From: Strigamia acuminata
Taxonomy: Eukaryota; Arthropoda; Chilopoda; Geophilomorpha; Linotaeniidae
DNA length: 60,000 nucleotides
Reading direction: 5' to 3'
Assembly: GCA_949358305.1 (NCBI GenBank)
Contig: OX442314.1
Span: 32,299,608 to 32,359,607 of the forward strand
The translations under genes and the position numbers were made by a program. Positions 49,601-60,000 of this stretch are shown piece by piece. The notes under the pieces are model-generated. The model saw only the letters and a program-made list of their open reading frames with translations. It searched no databases and was not told the origin of the DNA. Each line of letters begins with the position of its first letter. Position 1 is the first letter of the stretch.

Positions 49601-49837
49601 TTTTCAGTTTTGCTTGTTATATTTGAGGTGAAGGTTATCAAAAAATTATGAGTCATCAATCATTAGGAGAGAAAAAAGGGTCCCCCTTTGTGGCGATCTC
49701 GCGTGTATTTTTATATATTTGTCGTCAGACTCGTCACCATTTAGAAATATTTATTATTTTTAATTACTCTGGTTCGACGCGCGCCAAACCAAACCCGCCC
49801 GCTGTGTCTTGTGGGTGAGAACTCCCTAGGCACACTT

Positions 49838-50004
49838 CACCACAATTTGGCTGTGGTGGTCCTCGAAAGCATTACTCGTTAGCAGAGATCACTGAATAAC
49901 AGTGGAAATGCGTGTATCAACTGTGGTTGATAAACACGAAAGCGCTGGCTTTGCAAATGTAGCAAAGACGGCGGGAAATGTCCCAAAACACACCGTAACA
50001 CGGT
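49838..50004. other. Cluster of consecutive short hairpins
   Basis: Perfect stems in succession: CACCACA/TGTGGTG (49838-49858), CACTG/CAGTG (49890-49904), TATCAAC/GTTGATA (49915-49932) with an outer CGTG/CACG, AAAGC/GCTTT (49939-49952) or the competing CTTTGC/GCAAAG (49949-49967), GGGA/TCCC (49973-49984), and ACCGT/ACGGT (49992-50004). The block is GC-richer than its surroundings. No known RNA family is recognised. Confidence 0.4.
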
Positions 50005-51179
50005 CAGTACTCGCAGTTTCGGCAGAGCAATGACAAGATGTGTTGTATGTTTGGTTGTGAATTCAAGAGTGTGCCAAAACTATAAATTTGAGACGAGCAT
50101 ACTTCGGATCTGCTCACCAGATATGCGCAATGAGCGGATTTTGGCAAAACAAAGGAATTATTGCACCAAAACGGTTAATTTGCAACCCACCGTGAGCGTC
50201 TCCGGAGTCAGCCATCGCTGCCCGAGTGAGTTTTTGGAAGAAAGCAACGTTCCCGCCATTTTTGCGTACAACCGAATAAATTATTATTTTATCGTACTTC
50301 CCTTGTATTTATTTTACCCCTAGACATTATTAAGCACTTTATTTCAGAGACTAAGTCTGTTTACAACAGTGAAATAACTCACTGCACCTTCCACCAGAGA
50401 AAAAAAATAATAAAAAAAATAATAATAATAAAATCCCGATGAAATTTTTCACATGCACCTCAATTTGAGGGGAGGTGGGAAAAAAATTTAAGTAAAGTAA
50501 ACCAAATGGTGAAAAAAATGTTTGAACTTGACTTCAATTTGAGTTTTTAAATTTTTTATTTTTTATTTTTTATTTTTTTTCATTCATTCCACAAAAACAG
50601 TGTGGATGAGTGGATAGTGGTTTGGGGTGTATAGTATTTCATTGGGGAATGTTTTGGCAAGAAAACTGTTAGTGGAGGTTGAATGTTGTGCTCTCACCCA
50701 TCAAAGTTGGATGAAGTGCAATCATACACCAAATCCCTGCTGCCCTTTATACCTAAATACTCTTCGCAGTTATCACATCCATCGAATTCAAATTGCTCAA
50801 ATGTCTGAAAATAAAGAAAAACATGTATATCTTCAGATGAGTTTGATTTGGAGAAGAAAAAATGAAGATATTGACATAGAAACTCTGTTTTGAATTTGTA
50901 ATAAATAAATAAATAAATGAATAAACATGTGGGTTTATGTGAAATGTACTTTTGGAATAAAAAATTCTGATTTTGAGCAAAAAAATTCACTTTTACAGCT
51001 AAAAAGAAATTCAGTTTTTGGGCTAAAAATTCAGATTTTGAGATGAACAATGAATTCTTTATAGCTAAAAATAAGCTTTTAGAGGCAAAAGCGTAAATTT
51101 TTTGAGCCAAAAATAACTTTTTAAAACCGAAATATTACTTTTTAGAGTCAAAAAATAAAATTTTAAAACAGAAAAATAA

Positions 51180-51722
51180 CTTTTTAGAACCAAACTCAAC
51201 TTTTTAGCTAAAAATCAACTATTTAGCTAAAAATTAACTTTTTAGCTAAAAAAATCAACTTTTTAGCTAAAAAAATCAACTTTTTAGCTAAAAAATCAAC
51301 TTTTTAGCTAAAAAATCAACTTTTTAGCTAAAAAATAAACTTTATAGCTAAAAAAAATCAACTTTTTAGCTAAAAAATCAACTTTTTAGCTAAAAATCAA
51401 CTTTTTAGCTAAAAAATCAACTTTTTAGCTAAAAAATAAACTTTTTAGCTAAAAAAAATCAACTTTTTAGCTAAAAAATCAACTTTTTAGCTAAAAAATC
51501 AACTTTTTAGCTAAAAATCAACTTTTTAGCTAAAAATCAACTTTTTAGCTAAAAAATCAACTTTTTAGCTAAAAAATCAACTTTTTAGCTAAAAAATCAA
51601 CTTTTTAGATAAAAAATCAACTTTTTAGATGAAAAATCAACTTTTTAGCTAAAAAATCAACTTTTTAGATAAAAAAATCAACTTTTTAGCTAAAAAATCA
51701 ACTTTTTTAGCTAAAAAATCAA
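51180..51722. repeat. 20-bp repeat built on TTTTTAGCTAAAAA
   Basis: About 26 copies of AACTTTTTAGCTAAAAAATC. Each unit contains the perfect 14-bp palindrome TTTTTAGCTAAAAA. Diverged relatives continue on both sides (50990-52210). Confidence 0.96.
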
Positions 51723-53074
51723 ATTGCTTAGGTTCAACATTTTAGCTAAAACTGCCACTTTTTGAACATAAAAAATCTACTGTTTGAGGTTATCAAAAAT
51801 CCACTTTTTAAACTTATCAAAAATCCACTTTTTAACTTATCAAAAATACCCTTTTTGCGCTTATCAAAAAAACACTTTTTATGTTTGTCAAAACTACTAT
51901 TTAAGCTAAAAAATGTATTTTTGTGCTAAAACTCTACGTTGAGTTAAAAATTTATTTTTAAGTTAAAAAATTCTTTTTTTTAATTAAAAAATTCTTTTTT
52001 TAAGTTAAAAAATTCATTTTTTAAGTCAAAAAATTCATTTTTAACGCCAAAAAATTAATTTTTTAAGCCAAAAATCCCTTTATTAAGCCACAAATCCCTT
52101 CATTCAGCTAAAAATTCCTTTTTAAGCCAAAAATTCCTTCTTAAACTAAGAAAAAACCCTTTTTAATCCAAAAATCCCTTCTTAAACCAAGAAAAAACCC
52201 TTTTTAAGCTAAAAAAGAAGCAAATTGAGTTACAATTGTTCCACGATTCCTTCAACACCTTATAATTTTCCAAAAACCAGCGTACAAAAATGCCCACGGC
52301 AAACAAAAACAAACAAAAACAAACTTCCACATTCCACCTCCCGAGTTTATTCCTGCCATCTGTTCCACATTCAAACCCTCCGCAACGATTTATAATCCCT
52401 CCACAAACCTACCTTGACCATCGAACACAATAAACAAGCTCTGAGATTTCGTAGATCTTTAGGAATGCTCTCCACAGACATCCTTGTTTCACTCAATTAC
52501 AAACAAGGAATTCAAAATGGACGCAGAGGCGGAATCGGAAACACGACCACAATGCACCGCGCCACACCCAAACAAACAAAAGAACACTCAGCCACAGCTG
52601 TGCACAAAAACACGGAAAAACATTCCTCTTTATTTAAAAAAAAATAAAAAACTAAAAAAACAACATTTTAATTACATAACCTTCGTCTTTATTACAATAT
52701 CACACAACATTCGTATCCCAACAACTTCGCAGAAACTCTGACCTAATTAAAACACGCCGTGACTAAAAACAGGTGTTTTCATTTACCTGTTGCATGCCCA
52801 TCGCCGTTCCACGCATCATTTCCACCGTATTTATAGACACAGCACACTCCATTGATAACTTTTGCCATTTAAAAAATCTCCACAAGGGCATCTTCATCCT
52901 CAACATGACCGTAAATGGTCATTGAAGGTCTCAATTGCGCGCCCCGCCCACACCTGCATCTATATTTCTCTTTTTATTCTATTGTGTGTCAACTGTCAAT
53001 TGGGTTCGTATTTCATCGCGCACAGACAGTATTTATTTGTTTCTAAACGTCAAAAACCATCCTCGTGCTCCACC

Positions 53075-56000
53075 ATGACGGGCGGATTCTTCTGCCAAAC
53101 CCACGACGACTGCACGGTGGATTTAATGAATTTCATAATCAACTGCGCCTTCATCGTCGCCTGTTTCTGCACCATCTTGTGGAAAATATCGAGGAAATTC
53201 TCCCTGTTGTCCACGACGGACCAGGCCGTCCGATTCCAACACCACAACTCGCGATGGATACTCTTCGTCGTCCTCTTCCTCGTCTGCTTCTGCGAGATCT
53301 GCGACGCTTTCGTCGTCGCGTCGAATCTCGGCCACAGTCACTCGTTGAAAATCCCCGCCGTGTTTTCGTTGTTGGCGGCCGCGACCGCCGCCTATTTCAC
53401 CTCCAAAATGGAGAAATGGAACCAACTGAAACCCATGTTTATCCCGCTCATTTATTGGCCCGTTGTCATAGCGAGTAAAATCTTCAAGTTGGGATTTCTC
53501 CTTCATTCCGGCCTGCGCGGCCATCACTCGGCGGTGACTATCACGAGTTGTTATCTCCTCGTGTACGTCTTGTCATTCCTCGTCGAGATAAATCTCATCT
53601 GGACCAATGTGAGTCGATTTAAAATCATTTAATTGCGAGTGATAATTGTGTTATATCGAATTACTGCTTTTATGATATAAATATATATAATAATAATAAA
53701 AAACAGGAAGCATTAGCCCCCAAAACAAGATTGGGTTTAGGTTCAATATCCTCTCTAGTTGATCACTCAATGATGACACCAATTACCCAAGATTCCCTCC
53801 ACTGATAAAACATGGCAGCCTCCACTCCTTTTAGATCGATGCGCACGAAACGAATTAAGAAAACACAAGAAAAGAGAGGATAAACCCTTTTGTTAACTAA
53901 CTGAATCAACCCTAGATCACTGACCTGCTCGATTAGGGGTCAGAAACCTAAACACAAAACCCCTAACACGTGAAAAAAAAAACAACAACACAAAACATTT
54001 ACTTTTATTGTGGTTTTATTCTCGTTTTTTTTCTTTTTTCTTAATGCAGAAATACTTGAGTTCTTGGCAGAGCATTGCACTTCCCCTTAATGACCCACCT
54101 GACACTCAGTATCGTCGTCCATGGGTGAGTCTTCCGTCCAAAGCCACTTTCTACTGGATGAATGCACTCATTTGGCGGGGTCTTAAACGACCAATTACAC
54201 AACAATGTTTAGGAAGTTTGGCACAGGTGGGCACGAGTACAACACATTGCCCTATAACGACCGGGACGTAATTTTTTTTTTTGGTGTTTTAATTTCTTTT
54301 TTATTTTCCTTGTTCGCTCGTAATATATAGGAATGCCAAGTGCAAGGACATTTTAATAAGTTTAAAGAGATTTATTCGACTCAATCAGTAAGAATTCTTC
54401 AACATTCTTGTTTTTTTATTTTTATTTTTATTTTCGATTCATTTCAAAACGTTTTATACATGAATTCCCAAGGATAAAAACCAAACATCGTTATGGAAAT
54501 GCCTTATCATCCTCTTGTGGCGACCAGTGTTATTAGGAGCGCTGTTGAAATTCATCGCCGACGTAATAAGCCTAATCGCACCACTAGCGGTCGGCGTCAT
54601 CGTCAGTTTCGTAGTCGACAGATCAACTCGCCATCACTCATCAACAACACAAGTAAAAAAGAAATAAAAAACCTCTATTATTTCTATTAAAAAAATTTTA
54701 ATTCAGCAAAACCAAACGACGGTGAGCGATTTCTTGACAAACGGCTACATAATGGCCGCCGTCGTGTTCCTGAGCGCCATAACCCACAGCATTTTCACGC
54801 ACAACCTGATCCACCTGATGAGCCGCGTAGCTCTGCGAGCGCGCTGTTTGGTGCAGGTGACATTGGAATTTCGTGCTTAATGTATTCGTTTTAGGTGGCA
54901 AGTGGGTTAACGGGCTTCTCTGGCTTTCTTACAGCCTGCTGTCCTTGAATTCTCTAATAAGTGTCCCCCACCTCCCTTCTCGCAGTCCTCGCGCATCGTG
55001 CATCTTTTAGCTCGCAAATGGCGATGGGGGAAGAATGGACGGTGGGAAGTAAGGAAGGAAGGGAAACCCCTTCCACAAGAAGAGGGGTAGTTAGTAAGTT
55101 AAAGACCCCTTGCTTCGGAGGGGAAAGAAATACTAAATAAAGCAAAGCAAACTTAAGCCTTGCCTGCAGGCTGCGAGGCTTTCTGCTCGGTTTTAAGGGC
55201 CCAATTCCCCGTTATAAACCCCTTTCCCCTTCTTTTGACAAGCACCCATTTGGCCCTATCAATTGAGAACGGTTTTTTGGAAGTGGAAAAGCACTTTCTC
55301 GAGGTAGAATGCGGTTTTGGAGCTCATCACTGGCGAAATTAGAGCGTTTTTATGCATTTTTGAGGCGGAGGTTTTGGTGTTTTTTCGATTTGTTCGGCTG
55401 GGCACGTCGCGAGAGTGCAATAACACCTATTCGTGATTGGAGAGGTTTTGTTGATATTTTGCTCCCACATTTTCGAGTTAAAAAACGCATTGAAAATTGT
55501 AATTTTTTTTTTAATGGCTGGCTCTTGGGCATTGGGTTGATTGATAGTCATTTTTAATTATATGCATAATTAATGTTGCATAACTGGGTTCAGTGTCACA
55601 CAATGAGACACGTGGAAGAGTGGATTTGAAGAACAGGTGCAAGCAGGATGCGGCGTTCGTTGTTGGAGTGAAAAAAGAAGAATTTTTGTTGATTAAACAA
55701 GTTGAGGGAAAAGGGTGAAATTCTTTGGTTTTTTTTTTTCTTTTTTTTTTGGTTTTTGGTGTTTTTGTTTTTGTTTGGTTGAATTTTTTGGGAGTTGGAA
55801 GAGTGTTTTGTTTTTTGGGTTTGCAGTTCCTGTGGAATAGAAGTTCATAAATGTTTAATTGAAATGTGAAATAGGAAATGATGTGAATTAATGAATTAAT
55901 GAATTAATGAAATTTTTAATGATTGGGTTTTTTTTTTTGATGTGATGTAATGAAAGTTAGGTTGTGTTACAAAATGAGGAAAGATTAAATTAGAATCTTG

Positions 56001-57991
56001 ATTTGGATGTGCAATGCATTTGGTTGCAGTTTTCAACTTGTAATTTGTTATTTTCAAGGTGTTGGTTCTGATTATATTTTATGATGAATTGAATGAAGCT
56101 GATGAAACAGATTTTTTTTAAAGAATAAATAGAACTTTTCAGGGGAAAAAAATCCCAAATTTTTAAGAAAACATAAACTTTTTAAGAAAAACCCTAAAAA
56201 ATCCCAATTTTTCAAGAAAAATCCCAAATTTTCAAGAAAAATCCCAATTTTTCAAGAAAAATTCCAATTTTTTAAGAAAAATTCCAATTTTTCAAGAAAA
56301 ATCCAAATTTTTCAAGAAAAATCCCAATTTTTCAAGAAAAAACCCAATTTTTCAAGAAAAATCCCAATTTTTCAAGAAGAATCCCAATTTTTCAAGAAAA
56401 ACCAAATTATTCATGAAAATCCCAAACCCAAATTTTTCATGAAAACCTCCAATTTTTCACGAAAAACCCGAAATTTCATGTAAAAGATTCAAAATTTTAA
56501 CAAAGAAACCCAAACTTCAACAAAAAAAACCCAAGTTTAAAAAAAAAACCCAAATTTTAACAAAAAAAAACCAAATTTCAACCAAAAAACCAAAACTTCA
56601 ACAAAAAACCCAAATTTAAAAAAAAATATAAAAATTTTCAAAAAAAACTGAAAATTTAAAAAAAAAAACTGAAAATTAAAAAAAAAACCGAAAATTTTAA
56701 AAAATAAATCTGAAAATTTTCAAGATAACCCCCAAAATTTCAAGAAAAAAACCCACAAATTCCCTTAAAAACAAAAAACAAAAACCCCTTTCTGACGAAC
56801 CAAACTAACTTTACATAACCCAACTGATTAAATCAACTTCACAAAATTAAAAAAAAAAAAAAAAAAAAAATACTAATTATAATTATCCTTACATAAAGAT
56901 GAGTTCAATTCTACAAGAAATCGAAAGCAGTTGATTTACTCTGACCTTGACTGCTACCAACAGTCAAAACAAATTCAAATCACCTCCACACAAACAACAC
57001 TCAAACTCACATTTACAAAAACACGAATATCTGAAAAACATCCATCAAAATCAAAAACAACCCAATCAACAAAAAAAAATCCCAAAAAAAAAAATCACAT
57101 AATCAAACGGGGCAGTAAAATGAAGATATATACTACTACCTTTCCTTTCTATTCACACAATTGAATAGAAAAGAATGGACAGGAGGGGAATAGGCTGGCC
57201 ACCGCCAAACAGAGACACACACACAGAGAGAGAGAGTGAATGCTTGCACTTTGATGTCGTTTATTCCCTCAACGTCTCACAAAGCAAAGTGTGAGAAACT
57301 AGTGATAAAAAAACACTGATTCAATTGCGTGGGAAGTACCACTCGACCACAAATTATGCCATTTTTTTCTACCGTTTCTTTTCCCTTTCTTTTTTTCCCC
57401 GTTTTATAGATGCTCGTGTATGAGAAAAGCTTGACGTTGTCCGTTAGGCCTAAGGAAATGCAAATGGCGGATGCGGACGAAATTCGTCGCCTGGCGACGC
57501 ACGACGCCGATAATTTGATGCAATTTCTCGTTGTTTTGCACCACGTTTGGTCCTTTCTTTTCAAGGTCAGATTAAATTGAATAAAAATGAATAAATTTAA
57601 TTTATCGATGTTGATTTCCAGTTGATAATCCTCACCGTTTTGGTGTATCTCCAACTCGGCTACGGCGCTTTCGTCGGCGTGTTCGTTTCCGTCGCATTTC
57701 TGCTGCCCGCGCAGTACCATTTGCGGCGAATAATGGAGAAATCGCAAAACGACGCGCAGGTAGACGTGAAAATAATGTTTGTAGGGGTCGTTTGGACGTT
57801 TATTCGATGTTTATTTCGTTCGTTACAGGCAATAAAGAGCGGACGGTTACGTAAGATGGAGGAGATGCTGTTAAAGATGCTGTGCCTGAAGATGAATTCG
57901 TGGGAAATGTTTTTCGCGCATAAGATCCGTCACATTCGTCAACGAGAGTCTCGACTTTTATTACTGATTAGTCTTTGCTGGTGGCTTCACG
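53075..57991 (+). CDS. Sur: ABCC8/9 (sulfonylurea receptor)-like ABC transporter, 5' part
   Basis: Eight exons: 53075-53608, 54050-54226, 54331-54387, 54473-54652, 54707-54856, 57410-57565, 57622-57759, 57829-57991, encoding about 518 residues. The last exon ends in phase 1 before GTGAGT, so the gene continues past the window. Exon 1 holds a five-helix TMD0. HHNSRWILFVVLFLVCFCEI and LIYWPVVIASKIFKLGF align with the SUR TMD0, and exons 2-3 (TFYWMNALIWRGLKRPI, then CQVQGHFNKFKEIY) align with the SUR L0-to-TMD1 segment without gaps. Exons 4-8 cover the first half of TMD1, including ALRARCLVQMLVYEKSLTLS and KMLCLKMNSWEMFFAHKIR. SURs regulate Kir6 K-ATP channels; other TMD0-bearing ABCC proteins (MRP-like) are the alternative. 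The start ATG at 53075 sits in CACCATGA; an in-frame ATG further upstream lacks homology. Nucleotide-binding domains are outside the window. Confidence 0.82.
54857..57409. other. 2.55-kb intron of the SUR-like gene
   Basis: AT-rich with a GC-richer stretch at 54900-55450. It contains the 20-bp array at 56.2-56.4 kb, a long A-rich degenerate region to 56.87 kb and a short GA/CA run near 57215-57236. No gene seen inside. Confidence 0.6.
56150..56420. repeat. 20-bp AT-rich tandem repeat
   Basis: About twelve copies of AATCCCAATTTTTCAAGAAA with few changes, followed by a decayed AAACCCAAATTT-type region to about 56760. Confidence 0.93.
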
Positions 57992-58269
57992 GTGAGTCGT
58001 TCGTCCGTTCGTCATTTTCTTATCTTTTGGCGAAATCTCGAGGGAGGAGGACACGCCGGTCCAAGGTCAAGTGCGTCATAAATAAAATGTGTTATCACAA
58101 CATCAGAAAAGGATTTTGTAATATCAAGGGGAGAAAAAATAGCTAAAAATAGGAGGTCAGCGTGTCATTGCCAGTCGTGGTCGGGCGCAGACGCAATGGT
58201 AGCGAGGATTTACATAAACGGGCATAAATTATACTAAAAATAAGCTTTTTATCTGGTTCGAATATCGGG

Positions 58270-58297
58270 ATACGTGCAACTAATTAGTTGCACGTAT
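58270..58297. other. 28-bp perfect palindrome
   Basis: Starting at ATACGTGCAAC, then TAATTA, then the exact reverse complement of the first 11 bases. It has no spacer. It holds two inverted TACGTGC words around a TAATTA core. Confidence 0.9.
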
Positions 58298-58699
58298 ACA
58301 TTTAGTTTGGTCTGTTTTTTTTTTTTGTTTTTTTGTATTTTGACTCGGCGTTGCAAGGTTGTGTCTTCTCCCTTGACTCTGGATCAAGTAGCAAGAAGGG
58401 CAGGGAAAATTAAATGTTATTTTTGTTGTTGTTCTCGCGCTTGTTCTCGTGTTTCTGCACGTGAAGAACTGTAGGTTTGTGTAAAGTGATATTATTTGGA
58501 ATATCGGTTGAGTGCAGCACGTTTTTAATATGTCTGGTTAATTAATTTTTTTTTTTTTTAAAAAATAGATTGGGAAGAAAAATATGCTTTAATTGCAGAT
58601 TTTCACAATTGAAATTTGGGTTTTGTTTTTAAAAAATATAATTTGGGGTTTTTACTGATTTCCACTGATTTAATTTTGATTTTCCACATGATTTTCCAC

Positions 58700-58995
58700 T
58701 AATTAAATTTTGATTTTCCACACATATAATTTTGATTTTCTAAAATATAATTTTAATTTTCTATAATATAATTTTGATTTTCTAAAATATAATTTTGATT
58801 TTCTAAAATATAATTTTCTTTTTCTACAAATATAATTTTCTTTTTCCACAAATATAATTTTCTTTTTCCACAAATATAATTTTCTTTTTCCACAAATATA
58901 ATTTTCTTTTTCCACAAATATAATTTTCTTTTTCCACAAATACAATTTTCTTTTTCCACAAATATAATTTTCTTTTTCCACAAATGTGATTCCAA
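58700..58995. repeat. 22-bp AT-rich tandem repeat
   Basis: About eight regular copies of AATATAATTTTCTTTTTCCA plus CA (58810-58990), preceded by diverged AATATAATTTTGATTTTCTA units of about 20 bp. Confidence 0.94.
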
Positions 58996-60000
58996 TTTTC
59001 TACAAATATAATTCTAATTATCCACATATTTCTGTTTCCATTTTTATTTAACACAAATTTTTCTAATTGCCACAATTTTTTCTGTCTCAACAAATTTTCT
59101 ACAACAATTTTTTCTATTTTCAACAAATATTTCTTAACCACATTTACCACATTCCATTTCCACATTACCAAACATTTAATTTCCATTTCCATTTCCCCCA
59201 AAAACTTCCATTGTCTCAATTCCTCCATTTAAATCCACACCAACTCGCACCATTGGCCACTCTTTGATAAACAAAAAAAAAAAAAATAAACTTTAATCAA
59301 ACGAAATTAATATCACATGATTGAATCATAATCACCAAAAATGGTCAAAAACTTCCATTTACGTAACAAATTTTTTCCTAAAAATAATTTATTTATAACC
59401 ATTCCAAAACTCAATTTTCTCCAACCCAAAAAAAAACCAAAAAAAAAAAAATATTAAAAAACACACATAAATATATAAATAATTTTTTCCCCTTCAATCT
59501 AAATTTGACCCAGTAAGATTTGTTTGTTTACTAGTGGAACCAGTTTTGTGTTATGTTTCGCGGCTTCTTATTATGCTAACACCGCCACATTAAAGAGTTG
59601 TTTGCTTTGCTTTTCCCATTCTTAAACTCATTAAAACTTGTTGCCGGGCCGTTGGGCATGTTCTGTAATAGAAGAAGAAAAAATTGGGAAGATTTTAATT
59701 TGCATAACGAGTGCTGCAATGAGGGTCAATGCCATTTCAACGTTGGTAGAGGGACATCACATTTGGCCACGACATGAGCCCAAACTTGTTTTTGCTGAAT
59801 TAAGCCTAACCGCGAGTGAGTTTTATCGCGCCGCACCAAACCCCGAACCAAACGAGCAAAAGCTCGCGAGTGTGTGACCTTAAGTCAAATTCCCAACCGT
59901 TCATATGCACAACGAAATAAAACAAAAAAATAACACGCACAAAACATCGAAATTCGATCAAATTTCTACTTATTCACGCACATTTTAGCTCCTATTAATG

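Larger units (their letters stand above)
46617..53074. other. Intergenic between the divergent P450 and SUR-like genes
   Basis: No gene is supported. 46620-46860 is GC-rich and lies upstream of the P450 promoter. 48040-48130 is a short CpG-containing block open in several frames but without splice partners. 49790-50010 is GC-richer and dense in hairpins. 51180-51720 is a 20-bp array. 52780-53070 leads into the SUR-like start codon. Confidence 0.5.
57992..60000. other. Intron of the SUR-like gene running off the window
   Basis: No further SUR exon is recognisable. Contents are the palindrome at 58270, the 22-bp array at 58.7-59.0 kb, and AT-rich DNA. The GC-richer end (59640-59880) holds an open 79-codon frame with no family resemblance. 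Confidence 0.5.

Noticed and set aside
54227-54270. Extension of SUR exon 2 to a later donor (frame with HEYNTLPYNDRD)
   Set aside because: It would need a one-base frameshift. Ending the exon at 54226 keeps phase and gives a gap-free match to the SUR family across the junction.

Overview
This 60 kb window is animal nuclear DNA. It is AT-rich, the genes are split by GT-AG introns (many only 55-65 nt), and noncoding DNA is packed with locus-specific minisatellites and small DNA transposons. The gene content points to a moulting animal, most likely an arthropod or close relative. It includes a Knickkopf-type chitin-organising protein, a mitochondrial-clan P450 resembling the ecdysteroid 2-hydroxylase CYP315A1 (shadow), and a sulfonylurea-receptor-like ABCC transporter. 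Species cannot be fixed from the sequence alone. All homology calls are from memory of protein families; no search was run.

Layout. 1-3.0 kb: AT-rich minisatellites. 3.1-13.0 kb (+): a HECW (NEDL-type) HECT ubiquitin ligase whose first exon here has its own TATA box and ATG, so this transcript encodes only the linker and HECT domain. Its introns hold at least six small transposon-like elements. 13-15 kb: no gene seen. 15.2-16.5 kb (-): intronless U2AF large subunit. 17-17.7 kb: a transposon-like element full of GATTCGG repeats. 18.4-19.4 kb: two identical 5S rRNA genes, head to head inside a longer inverted repeat.

19.8-24.5 kb (-): three co-oriented genes: an intronless mini-gene carrying only the N-terminal part of PAF1, RPF1 (eight exons, ribosome biogenesis) and an MTFR1-family mitochondrial fission regulator (seven exons). 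25.7-31.8 kb (+): a 15-exon Knickkopf homologue with about 170 residues of Tyr-Gly-Gln-Pro-Gly repeat inserted before its C-terminal cupredoxin-like region. It is divergent from the MTFR gene. 32-41 kb: gene-poor, with one doubtful small gene, arrays and a perfect palindromic MITE. 41.3-46.5 kb (-): seven-exon mitochondrial-clan P450 with a TATA box. 46.6-53 kb: no confident gene, one hairpin-dense stretch. 53.1-58.0 kb (+): first eight coding exons of the SUR-like ABC transporter, which runs off the right edge.

Functional reading. RPF1, 5S rRNA, U2AF and the PAF1-like gene are housekeeping RNA-biology functions. Knk (chitin protection), the CYP315A1-like P450 (moulting hormone) and SUR (proposed link to chitin secretion) share a moulting/cuticle theme, but nothing in the sequence shows co-regulation. 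The most notable observations are the HECT-only HECW transcript, the truncated PAF1, the Knk repeat insertion, the inverted 5S pair, a 17-20 bp motif shared between a transposon terminus and two tandem arrays, and the tendency of the private minisatellites to have unit lengths near multiples of 10 bp.
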